A DNA stretch of 8,791 nucleotides from Actinomycetota bacterium (GCA_023379515.1 JAMCQQ010000049.1:1-8791); one strand, 5' to 3'; counted from the first letter of the stretch, positions 1-8,270 are shown. Notes: generated by a model not told the origin, from the sequence alone. A program made the numbers and translations.

Positions 1-1
1 T

Positions 2-340
2 GATAATCCGGTTGATGTTCTTTGCGAGCTTGTTTATGAGGACGAAGTAAATTATTTGGGACGAGAAAAAGTTGAAAAACTTAAAGAAATTCTTCCTAAA
101 CAACAGTTTAGACAAGTCATTCAAGCAAAAGCTCTTGGCAGAATTATTGCTAAGTCGGAAATTCCACCTTTTAGAAAAGATGTTCTGGCAAAAATGTCTG
201 GAGGAGATAGGACTAGGAAAGACAAGCTACTAGATAAGCAGAAAAAAGGTAAATCAAAACTATTTGGATCAGCAAAAATAAAGATTCCTCCGGAGGCACT
301 TCTTTCTCTTATCGGAAAAGAGAGATTAGAGAGCAAATAG
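2..340 (+). CDS. lepA: Elongation factor 4 (LepA), C-terminal part, truncated by window edge
   Basis: This is the last 112 residues of LepA (EF4), the ribosome-associated translational GTPase; the GTPase and middle domains lie outside the window. The frame is open from base 2 with no stop, and the TTG at 56 is internal, not a start. The visible part matches the LepA-specific C-terminal domain: the run EKLKEILPKQQF, then IIAKSEIPPFRKDVLAKMSGGD, equivalent to the family pattern of a basic stretch RKDVLAK followed by GGD, then TRKDKLLDKQKKGK, and finally IKIPPEALLSLI, corresponding to the usual VEIPQEAF end. This Lys/Arg-rich domain is known to reach towards the peptidyl-transferase centre of the ribosome. 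The ending at ERLESK is near the normal family C-terminus, so the gene is intact at its 3' end. Its last 15 bases overlap the opposing surface-protein gene, and no terminator is visible between them. Confidence 0.95.
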   Translation, partial: DNPVDVLCELVYEDEVNYLGREKVEKLKEILPKQQFRQVIQAKALGRIIAKSEIPPFRKDVLAKMSGGDRTRKDKLLDKQKKGKSKLFGSAKIKIPPEALLSLIGKERLESK

Positions 341-1420
341 TAAAATTACTCCAATAACAGAAATTATTGCACCGAAGGCGCCTATTGCCAACAGTTGACT
401 CTCAGGTCCAGTTGGGGGTAAAGCTGTTGGCACAGCAGTTGGAGCCGCAGTAGATATAATAGTAGTAGGAGTTATTGTCCCAGCAGCAACATTAATAACT
501 TGAGTGCAGCTTGAAGGAGTACTTACACCGCCTCCATTATCAGTAAATACCACATTTGTTGTAAATGCTCCAGCAGAATTAAATATATGAGACTTTGTTA
601 TCGTGGCAGAATTAGTATTTACTCCCTGCCCATCGGTAGAATCTTCAACTGTCCCATCTCCAAAATTAAAGGTTGCCTTGCTTATCGTTCCGTCGGAATC
701 ACTACCAACCCCTGTAAAGTTAACAGTGAGAGATGCCGATCCTGAAGAAACGTCACTGGTTAAACTTGAACAAGTTGGAACCACATTTGCTTGTGTTGGC
801 GCAGACGTAACAGTAGGAGCTGGAGTAACAGTAGCAGCTGGTGTGACAGTTGGTGTAATCTGTCCTGCGTCTATTGTTACTGTCGCAGGAGATGAGCTTA
901 AGAAAACATTCTCATTAAACGATGATTCTCCTCCGGAAGACATTACAGAAGTGTCTGTAAAAGTTATTCTTGTAGGGACTCCTTCTGTCGGGGCCACCGC
1001 TCTAAAAGTTATAGTTGCAATTTTAGTCGGTAAAGTTAAAGATTGTTGCGGATTGTCTACTCTAAGCGTTACTGCAACACTATTTGTTCCATAAGTTGGT
1101 CCGCTACTTACATTTGGCAATGCTTGTGTATTTGCCACGAACCCGGAGTCGATAGGTGTTATTTTTGTTCCGTCAAAAGTTAAAGTAAATTTAACCAGAG
1201 AAACCTGATTAGATCCAGGATTTACCATAATATCAAAACTTACAGTTTGATCTACCGTTGTTGTTTGAGCGGTTGGAGTAAGAGAAAGCGTAGTTGAAGG
1301 CGCAGCACCACTTCTGGTTTCTTGTTGTTGCCGTGCGAGATATACTGTTAGGGGTATTGCTATAAGCAATACAACAATAAATCCGAGCAAAAAAATCTTT
1401 TTGCCTGAGAATATAGACAT
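326..1420 (-). CDS. Surface protein with cohesin-like and PKD domains and an LPPTG-type C-terminal anchor
   Basis: A 364-residue exported protein, probably displayed on the cell surface. Residues 8-28 form an N-terminal membrane helix or uncleaved signal after a KK pair. Residues about 42-185 look like a cohesin-type beta domain (opening with TLSLTPTAQTTTVDQTVSFDI, and KIATITFRAV later). Residues 188-211 are a Thr/Pro/Val/Ala linker. Residues about 213-311 form a PKD domain, with the typical FNFGDGT at 251-257 and a SHIFNSAGAFTTNV strand; Cys217 and Cys305 flank it and could pair. A second Thr/Pro linker leads to LPPTGPE (334-340) and a terminal helix (343-364) ending directly in FAL. The layout resembles sortase substrates, but the usual basic tail is missing. 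The ATG at 1420 was chosen because it precedes the signal helix and follows a promoter. Cohesin and PKD domains usually serve in adhesion or protein/carbohydrate binding; the ligand is unknown. Confidence 0.85.
   Translation of the reverse strand: MSIFSGKKIFLLGFIVVLLIAIPLTVYLARQQQETRSGAAPSTTLSLTPTAQTTTVDQTVSFDIMVNPGSNQVSLVKFTLTFDGTKITPIDSGFVANTQALPNVSSGPTYGTNSVAVTLRVDNPQQSLTLPTKIATITFRAVAPTEGVPTRITFTDTSVMSSGGESSFNENVFLSSSPATVTIDAGQITPTVTPAATVTPAPTVTSAPTQANVVPTCSSLTSDVSSGSASLTVNFTGVGSDSDGTISKATFNFGDGTVEDSTDGQGVNTNSATITKSHIFNSAGAFTTNVVFTDNGGGVSTPSSCTQVINVAAGTITPTTIISTAAPTAVPTALPPTGPESQLLAIGAFGAIISVIGVILLFAL
791..859 (-). repeat. Low-complexity Thr/Pro/Val/Ala linker repeat inside the surface protein
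   Basis: Residues 188-210 of the surface protein repeat a short unit close to T-V-T-P-A (ITPTVTPAATVTPAPTVTS and following). It separates the cohesin-like domain from the PKD domain and probably acts as an extended, possibly glycosylated, spacer. At DNA level the units are imperfect, with gcwgtwac-like blocks on the plus strand. Confidence 0.5.
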
Positions 1421-1436
1421 AATTATATCTAAAATT

Positions 1437-1466
1437 ATCGTATAGTACCCAAAGCAGATGTGTCAA
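1437..1466 (-). promoter_or_regulatory. Predicted sigma70-like promoter of the surface-protein gene
   Basis: On the minus strand there is a perfect -35 TTGACA (plus-strand 1461-1466). It is followed after 18 bases by TACGAT (1437-1442), or after 16 bases by TATACG (1439-1444), as the -10 box. Transcription would begin roughly 10 bases before the ATG at 1420, giving a very short leader without a ribosome binding site. A TATAAT at 1422-1427 is too close to the start codon to be the functional -10. Confidence 0.5.
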
Positions 1467-1490
1467 GTCCTGGGTTTTAACTATAGGTTA

Positions 1491-1520
1491 TTGACAGAAC
1501 ACAATCTTTTATTGTATAAA
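1491..1520 (+). promoter_or_regulatory. Predicted sigma70-like promoter of groES-groEL
   Basis: A perfect -35 TTGACA (1491-1496) is followed after 18 bases by TATAAA (1515-1520). The predicted start of transcription is near 1527, leaving a leader of about 33 bases before the groES ATG at 1560. The spacer contains a 5-base inverted repeat, acaat/attgt (1501-1505 and 1511-1515). No CIRCE-type operator (TTAGCACTC-N9-GAGTGCTAA) is present, so HrcA control is not supported by the sequence. Confidence 0.65.
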
Positions 1521-1529
1521 TTTTGGCAG

Positions 1530-1546
1530 TCACTTTCTTCAAGTGA
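1530..1546 (+). promoter_or_regulatory. Small inverted repeat in the groES leader
   Basis: The sequence tcactt-tcttc-aagtga forms a perfect 6-base stem with a 5-base loop just inside the predicted groES leader, 13 bases before the ATG. It could be an operator half-site pair or a small RNA hairpin affecting translation or heat response. The stem is short and could arise by chance. Confidence 0.2.
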
Positions 1547-1559
1547 TATTTTTTGACTT

Positions 1560-3513
<1,954 letters not shown>

Positions 3514-3546
3514 AGAATTCACTTAGTTAATTCGTCAAAGGATTGG

Positions 3547-3569
3547 AAACCGCTAAAAGGCGGTTTTTT
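3547..3569 (+). terminator. Rho-independent terminator of groES-groEL
   Basis: A perfect 7-base stem aaaccgc / gcggttt with loop taaaag is followed by further T residues (6 T in a row including the stem end). It lies 33 bases after the groEL stop. Its T-tract leads straight into the promoter of the next gene. Confidence 0.9.
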
Positions 3570-3570
3570 G

Positions 3571-3599
3571 TTGTTATCGTGGCTGATCTATAATATAAT
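3571..3599 (+). promoter_or_regulatory. Predicted promoter of the PEGA/SH3 protein gene
   Basis: TTGTTA (3571-3576) and a perfect TATAAT (3594-3599) are 17 bases apart. An overlapping second TATAAT (3589-3594) is also present. With the downstream box, transcription would start at about 3605-3608, at or next to the ATG at 3608, which implies a leaderless mRNA. Confidence 0.6.
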
Positions 3600-3607
3600 T
3601 GTTAGAT

Positions 3608-4447
3608 ATGAGAAAAGTTTTTTTAGTTGCTTTTCCTCCAATTGTTTCAATTGTAATTTTTGTCACTGGCCTTTTTATCTTGAATAGAAATCCGGGGAAA
3701 GGAGCATTGCAGGTTACTGCTTCTCCATCTGCTTCGGTATATTTAAATAATAAATTATTAGGAAATACCCCTCTTTGTAAATGTGATCAGGAAAACATGC
3801 TTGACGTTGGAGAATATACAATAAGGATTGTTCCAAAAGAGGGCAATTTTCAGCCTTTTGAACAAAAAATAAAAATCACCAAATCAGTCCTGACAGTTGT
3901 TGATAGAACTTTTAGTCAGGGAAGTTATTCTCAAGGAAGCATAATTACACTGTCATCTTTAGAAAACAAAAAAGAAAGCCAGCTTTCAATTTTATCTTTT
4001 CCTGATAAGAGCGATGTTTATCTAGACAATGAGTTAGTAGGACTCAGCCCATCACTTCTTAAAAATGTTACAGTATCAGACCATGAAATAAAACTTAAAA
4101 AAAATGGCTATAAAGATAAAACTGTACGGATAAAAACAGTTGCTGGATATAAGCTTGAAGCATTAGTTTTTCTTGGGGTTAACCCTGATATTGGAACTAC
4201 TTCTGCTTCTCAGATTCCCGTCGTTAGCCTCACGCCCGCCCCTTTAGTTTCAAAAGTAACTATTTTGGATACACCAACGGGTTTTTTAAGAGTTAGGGAA
4301 AGTAATTCTGTTTCATCTTCGCAAATAGGTACGGTTAATCCGGGTGAGCAATATGATTTAGTTTCAGAAGAAGCAGATTGGGTTCAGATTAAGCTTTCGG
4401 ACGGTAAAGCTGGTTGGGTGAGTAGCCAATATATCAAAAAAGAATAG
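3608..4447 (+). CDS. Membrane-anchored protein with two PEGA domains and a bacterial SH3 domain
   Basis: A 279-residue predicted envelope protein of unknown specific role. Residues 4-26 form an N-terminal membrane helix after MRK. Two PEGA-type repeats follow. The first (about 33-103) has LQVTASPSASVYLNNKLLGNTPL and a GEYTIRIVP turn. The second (about 125-187) has LSILSFPDKSDVYLDNELVGLSP, then HEIKLKKNGYKD, the classic pattern of a small beta domain with a glycine-containing YLDNxxxGxTP loop. A Ser/Thr/Pro linker (195-214) leads to an SH3b domain (about 217-278) with GFLRVRESNSVSSSQIGTVNPG and a closing W-V-SSQYI strand. SH3b domains often bind peptidoglycan and PEGA domains are extracytoplasmic, so a wall-binding or structural role is likely. 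The ATG at 3608 is preferred over the TTG at 3599, which falls in the -10 box. A Cys-Lys-Cys at 57-59 is unusual. It has its own promoter and ends 3 bases from the opposing operon. Confidence 0.85.
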   Translation: MRKVFLVAFPPIVSIVIFVTGLFILNRNPGKGALQVTASPSASVYLNNKLLGNTPLCKCDQENMLDVGEYTIRIVPKEGNFQPFEQKIKITKSVLTVVDRTFSQGSYSQGSIITLSSLENKKESQLSILSFPDKSDVYLDNELVGLSPSLLKNVTVSDHEIKLKKNGYKDKTVRIKTVAGYKLEALVFLGVNPDIGTTSASQIPVVSLTPAPLVSKVTILDTPTGFLRVRESNSVSSSQIGTVNPGEQYDLVSEEADWVQIKLSDGKAGWVSSQYIKKE

Positions 4448-4450
4448 TTC

Positions 4451-5395
4451 TTACGGTCCCACGAAATATATCAAGAAGATTAGAAGTAAAACCCAGAATA
4501 TAACAGTTATTAGCAGAGGCTTATCTGAAAATAAAACTTTTTCCGGGCTTTCGCCCTCATTTTTTTCATAAATATCCTGCAAGTATCGCATTAATCCATA
4601 GACAACAGGGACAATAGTTATCATTAACCATTTTCTTTGGAAAAAAGCAGGTATAAAGTCAGGAAGTAAAATACCAAAAGATACTTTTATTACCCTTGGA
4701 TTTTCCAAAAAAGTAAACAGAGAATAGGTAATAAAAGTAGAGGTAGCAAAGATCGACGCATAAACATCAAGCAATCTTTCTGAATAGTGAGAAAGAGATT
4801 TTCTGGTATCTTCAATTTTGGCACCTTGAACATTTGAGATAAGTGTTAGTTCCGATCTTCTCTTTCCTATTGCAAGAAATAACGAAATGGAAATAGTAGT
4901 TAAAAGAAGCCAAACGGAAATATGAAGTCCGGTTGCAAATTCACCAGCGTAAACTCTGAGAATGTATCCTGATGCAATTGCCAAAATATCCACAACAGCA
5001 AGGCTCTTTAGGAAAGAAGAGTAGAGAAATTGTATTAATAAGTAAACAAGACAAATTACCACAAATGCCGGTGTAATGAATAGGCTTGCAATTAAGGAAA
5101 CTGCTATTAAGGCTGCTCCTAGAAATACTGCAAAAGTGATCGGAACATCACCATTAGCTAATGGTCTAAAGCGTTTAAAAGGATGGGCTTTGTCCTTTTT
5201 TATGTCAAAAAGATCGTTTAAAATGTAGGTTGCAGAAGACAGACCGCAGAAAACAAAAAAACCTAATAAGACTTTCTCAAAAAGAGTGCGATCAAATAGC
5301 TCTCCTGCAAAAGTAATTGCAGCAAAAATTGCAAAGTTTTTTACCCATTGCCTTGGTCTTAAAAGACGCAAAGTGTTAAATGCTAATCTAATCAT
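4451..5395 (-). CDS. UbiA-family prenyltransferase, decaprenyl-phosphate phosphoribosyltransferase-like
   Basis: A 314-residue polytopic membrane enzyme. The best family match is 5-phosphoribosyl-1-pyrophosphate:polyprenyl-phosphate transferase (the Rv3806c/UbiA type), which joins PRPP to decaprenyl phosphate. Evidence is the early LLRPRQWVKN (11-20), the first Asp motif with N60, D61, D64, D68, HP at 71-72, K74, RP at 77-78 and G82, and the second motif YSSFLKSLAVVDILAIASGY with D136 and LRVYAG (146-151). GKRRSEL follows, then a HYSERLLD segment as in that subfamily. About eight to nine hydrophobic segments are visible. The ATG at 5395 overlaps the upstream gene by 8 bases; a TTG five codons earlier is possible but less like the family start. 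It is the last gene of the leftward operon. No DprE-type epimerase genes are in view, so the final sugar is unknown, and a plain UbiA prenyltransferase of other specificity is the alternative. Confidence 0.85.
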   Translation of the reverse strand: MIRLAFNTLRLLRPRQWVKNFAIFAAITFAGELFDRTLFEKVLLGFFVFCGLSSATYILNDLFDIKKDKAHPFKRFRPLANGDVPITFAVFLGAALIAVSLIASLFITPAFVVICLVYLLIQFLYSSFLKSLAVVDILAIASGYILRVYAGEFATGLHISVWLLLTTISISLFLAIGKRRSELTLISNVQGAKIEDTRKSLSHYSERLLDVYASIFATSTFITYSLFTFLENPRVIKVSFGILLPDFIPAFFQRKWLMITIVPVVYGLMRYLQDIYEKNEGESPEKVLFSDKPLLITVIFWVLLLIFLIYFVGP

Positions 5396-6458
5396 CTTCA
5401 GGTTGCTCAATATTTAGTTGCAAAAATAAAATTGTTCCTCCAACAATAATTAATAACATTATAATAGCAAATAATTTTCCCTTACTTGATAAGAAAAGAG
5501 CGAGTGTGCCGAATATAGCAGATATAACCCAGTAAAACAAGGCAATTCTACGTTGTGTAAATCCCCTTTTTAGCAATAAATGATGAAGATGTCTTTTATC
5601 ATGCCAAAATGGAGATTTTCCTGCTGCAAGCCTTCGGGTAATTGTAAAAGCACCATCAATCATTGGAACAGCCATTACTAAAATTGCTGTTGCAAGCTTT
5701 GCACTTGATAAAATGGAAACGACTGCAAGCAATAGATATACAGCAGTTGCTCCATAACCAGGGAAAATTTTCGCAGGGTAAAAGTTAAAAATTAAAAACC
5801 CTAAAGTAGAACCGGCAATTATAAATGATAAAGTCGCACTAATCAGACTGTAATGATCAACCGCGGGGAAGCGCAAGCTTAATAATCCAATTATTACGGC
5901 TGAAATTGAGACTATTCCAGGCATTTGTCCGTCGACACCCTTGCTCCAATTCAACATATTCATTACCCAAACAATCCAAAGAATTGTTATTAGATAAGAT
6001 AAGAAGCCGATTGAATATCCGTTTAAAAAAGGTATTTTTAAAGAATTTAGGAAAAGAATACCGCCAAAGGGGTTTGTAATAAAAGGAATATTTGCTCCTG
6101 CAACTACAACAATGATAGCTGCAATGATATTGATAATAAATCGAACGTAAGGAGAGATATCGAATTTATCATCAAGTACTCCTACGATAAGGCAGAGTAC
6201 GGATGCCAAAAAGACAGCGATAACCACTCTTTCCATTGGCAAAAATATAATGCTTGACAGCAAAATACCTAGAAATAACGGAATGCCGCCACCACGAGGT
6301 ATTGGTTTTTTATGAACGATGGCGGGGTGTTTCCTTTTTGCAGGGTCATCCATAATTCCCAGTTTACGAATGACAATTAACGACAATGGAGTAATTAAAA
6401 CAGTTGCAATAAAAGAAGCTAGGAACGGCAAGATTGTAATATTAAAAAAGTTATTCAT
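5388..6458 (-). CDS. WecA/TagO/MraY-family polyprenyl-phosphate sugar-1-phosphate transferase, divergent active site
   Basis: A 356-residue membrane protein of the glycosyltransferase 4 family, whose members load a sugar-1-phosphate from a UDP-sugar onto undecaprenyl phosphate on the cytoplasmic membrane face. Seen in order: MDDP (36-39), PIPRGGG (52-58), VLDDKFDISP with the DD pair at 96-97, N-M-L-N at 167-170, the segment WSKGVDG (171-177), NFYPAKIF (225-232) and the cytoplasmic loop DKRHLHH (287-293). About ten to eleven hydrophobic helices are visible. Two family hallmarks differ: the normal NxxDGxDG has Lys173 for the first Asp, and the normal MGDxGS is PGYGAT, with Tyr235 for the Asp that binds magnesium in MraY. 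I read these directly from codons aag and tat. It may therefore be inactive, use a different chemistry, or be a lineage-specific subfamily. It begins two bases after the preceding gene and overlaps the UbiA-like gene by 8. Confidence 0.85.
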   Translation of the reverse strand: MNNFFNITILPFLASFIATVLITPLSLIVIRKLGIMDDPAKRKHPAIVHKKPIPRGGGIPLFLGILLSSIIFLPMERVVIAVFLASVLCLIVGVLDDKFDISPYVRFIINIIAAIIVVVAGANIPFITNPFGGILFLNSLKIPFLNGYSIGFLSYLITILWIVWVMNMLNWSKGVDGQMPGIVSISAVIIGLLSLRFPAVDHYSLISATLSFIIAGSTLGFLIFNFYPAKIFPGYGATAVYLLLAVVSILSSAKLATAILVMAVPMIDGAFTITRRLAAGKSPFWHDKRHLHHLLLKRGFTQRRIALFYWVISAIFGTLALFLSSKGKLFAIIMLLIIVGGTILFLQLNIEQPEDD

Positions 6459-6460
6459 TT

Positions 6461-6814
6461 CTAAACAACAATTTGAACAGTTCTAATAGTGAATAAAAGA
6501 GTTAATATTGCTATTAAAAAACTTGTTATAGCGAGGATTCTGGAAAGTAGCGGATTTCTTAGGTAAATAAATGAAGAAAGGAAAAAATTAAGCATTAATA
6601 TCAAAAGAGAAATTAATGATGGGATAAAAACACCAATAGTATTTGCCAATCTTTGTTCACCCCAAGGAAGTTGATTATACAAAGGAATAAAAGGAGGTAG
6701 ACTACGATAATAAATTAAAGAATAAATAACCGCAACTGCAATAAGCCCGGCGCTTATCATAAAACTTCTTTGAATAATTTTATCGTCTTTTATTACTTTA
6801 AAAAGTTCGTTCAT
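6461..6814 (-). CDS. Small three-helix membrane protein of unknown function
   Basis: A 117-residue integral membrane protein I cannot assign to a named gene. Residues 1-17 are a charged cytoplasmic head, 18-36 a first helix, 37-57 an outward or inward loop with LPPFIPLYNQLPWGEQRLA, 59-82 a second helix and 91-110 a third. The Pro-rich loop after the first helix, with its LPxxIPL pattern and a WGE, resembles the loop of DUF1648-type membrane proteins, but the match is only suggestive. The gene overlaps the upstream GT-C gene by 17 bases and ends two bases before the WecA-like gene, so it is embedded in the glycan operon and probably supports one of its membrane enzymes. It has no catalytic-looking motif. 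The ATG at 6814 is the natural start, with no Shine-Dalgarno sequence. Confidence 0.75.
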   Translation of the reverse strand: MNELFKVIKDDKIIQRSFMISAGLIAVAVIYSLIYYRSLPPFIPLYNQLPWGEQRLANTIGVFIPSLISLLILMLNFFLSSFIYLRNPLLSRILAITSFLIAILTLLFTIRTVQIVV

Positions 6815-8270
6815 AGATAATTATGTCCTGAATTTTTGCTGTGGGGAAATATCCTGATAAGGAAAAAGGAAATAAATTCATGTAAGGCATAAGAATAACA
6901 AATTTTGGTTTTGTTTTAACCAATCCTCTGTACGTATTTTTGAGGCCATCTGTGTAAGAAGTAATATGGTAAGCTACTGTGTATTTTCCTGGTGGTAATT
7001 TATCCGTTAATTTATAGAGTTGGGCGTTATTGCCCCAAATAAAAATATTGTCACTTTCTTTCGTTCTATTTTTTATAAAGTCTGCTACTTCATAGTCAAT
7101 GGGAGTTCTTCTATCAAAAAAACCTTCATATGCAGAGACTGTTTTATTGCCGAAGGCAAAAGAAGTGAAGTTTTTATAATAGGCGATATTTTTTTTGTAA
7201 ATATGAAAGGAAGTTAAGGATAAATATATAATTACAACTAAGAGAATTGAGCTGAGCTTTCGCCAACTTTTATTATCAATCAAAAATCCAATTAACAATC
7301 CAAAGCTTGGAAGGAGCGTTAAAAGATAATGAGTATATGGTCTCTGAGAAAAAAACGCGTTAAAGAGAGAAAATGCTAACCAAATATATATAAATATTCC
7401 CGTGGCGGTTAATTTGTTTTTCTTAAGTAAAATTAAAATAGAAAAAAGTCCAAGAACTACTAATTTTAAAATTAAAAAACCCTGTGGAATTATAAATTTA
7501 TTTCCATAACTTACGTAATTTACATTATTGAAGAATGTTGCCCTCAAGAAGTCATAGAAAGCTCCAGCCATAACGAAATAGAAAGCGGTTAATAAGATTG
7601 GTGCAAGAAATCCAACAATAAAAAGAGAAAGAGACTTAACAACATAAAAGATTTTGCTAATTTTTTTTAGGCTATTAATATCAAAGTGTGGTTGAGAAAA
7701 TATTAAAAAGAGGAGGAATGCGGCAAAATCAAAAATTGCAACGATCTTAAACAGAAAAGCAATACCAAGAGATAAACCTGAAAAAAATAAAAGACGAGAA
7801 CTAACGTGATGTCTATATTTATTAATTAATAGAGCGGAAATAAGAATTATTGGTATCATAAAATTCTCCGCATTCGCGATATTTCCTTCGAAAATAGGAA
7901 TTGCTAAGAGAAGAGAAAATATAATAGTGGCGATATAGGATGCAGAATTTTTAGCAAATAACTTTCTGGTTAGGAAAAAGAATATGATTGTAGCAATAAT
8001 TCCAAATGCTAAATTCATAGACCTTAACCAGAACTGATCACCGTTAAATAAACTATAAAGCAGATATAACAACGGTGGCTTATTGTCAAAAATATCACGA
8101 TAGAGCATTTGCCCGTTTTTGACAGCCATTCCCAAAACCTGATAAATTCCTTCATCTCCATACCAATAAGGTTCAAAAAGAGAAGGTAGTCGAAGTAAAA
8201 AAAAGATGAAAGATAGAAAAAATAAAAACCAAAAATTCCAGCTTTTTTCTATCTTAGCTAAGGTTTTCAT
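6798..8270 (-). CDS. GT-C glycosyltransferase, PMT_2/ArnT-like (family 39-type)
   Basis: A 490-residue polytopic membrane glycosyltransferase. Such enzymes take a sugar from a polyprenyl-phosphate carrier and transfer it to a lipid, glycan or protein on the outer face of the membrane. Evidence is the first helix (12-29), the first external loop with YWYGDEGIYQVLG (Asp39-Glu40, the catalytic acidic pair of the family), YRDIFDNKPPLLY (57-69, with the typical D-x-K-P-P), NAENFMIP (133-140), then about ten more helices to around residue 355. A soluble C-terminal segment of about 130 residues contains VADFIKNRTKESDNIFIWG, as common in bacterial members. Acceptor and donor cannot be deduced. The ATG at 8270 sits 13 bases after the upstream stop. 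In the operon it may use the polyprenyl-linked pentose or other carrier sugar made by the UbiA-like and WecA-like enzymes. Confidence 0.85.
   Translation of the reverse strand: MKTLAKIEKSWNFWFLFFLSFIFFLLRLPSLFEPYWYGDEGIYQVLGMAVKNGQMLYRDIFDNKPPLLYLLYSLFNGDQFWLRSMNLAFGIIATIIFFFLTRKLFAKNSASYIATIIFSLLLAIPIFEGNIANAENFMIPIILISALLINKYRHHVSSRLLFFSGLSLGIAFLFKIVAIFDFAAFLLFLIFSQPHFDINSLKKISKIFYVVKSLSLFIVGFLAPILLTAFYFVMAGAFYDFLRATFFNNVNYVSYGNKFIIPQGFLILKLVVLGLFSILILLKKNKLTATGIFIYIWLAFSLFNAFFSQRPYTHYLLTLLPSFGLLIGFLIDNKSWRKLSSILLVVIIYLSLTSFHIYKKNIAYYKNFTSFAFGNKTVSAYEGFFDRRTPIDYEVADFIKNRTKESDNIFIWGNNAQLYKLTDKLPPGKYTVAYHITSYTDGLKNTYRGLVKTKPKFVILMPYMNLFPFSLSGYFPTAKIQDIIIYERTF

Noticed and set aside
422..435. 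Hairpin gctgt/acagc as a possible terminator for the lepA or surface-protein transcript
   Set aside because: The stem is only 5 base pairs, lies inside the coding sequence and has at most three T after it on the minus strand and none on the plus strand.
603..1094. Plus-strand open frame of 163 codons
   Set aside because: It lies wholly antisense to the cohesin/PKD protein; its Val/Thr-rich product is a mirror of the Thr/Pro/Ala-rich coding strand and has no family resemblance.
1422..1427. TATAAT next to the surface-protein ATG (minus strand) as a -10 box
   Set aside because: Transcription would then begin inside the coding sequence, and there is no -35 box at the right distance.
1421..1559. 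CIRCE/HrcA operator upstream of groES
   Set aside because: The conserved TTAGCACTC and GAGTGCTAA half-sites are absent; only short 5 to 6 base inverted repeats are present.
7020..7217. Plus-strand open frame of 65 codons inside the GT-C gene
   Set aside because: Antisense shadow of a well supported membrane protein; no start context or family signal.
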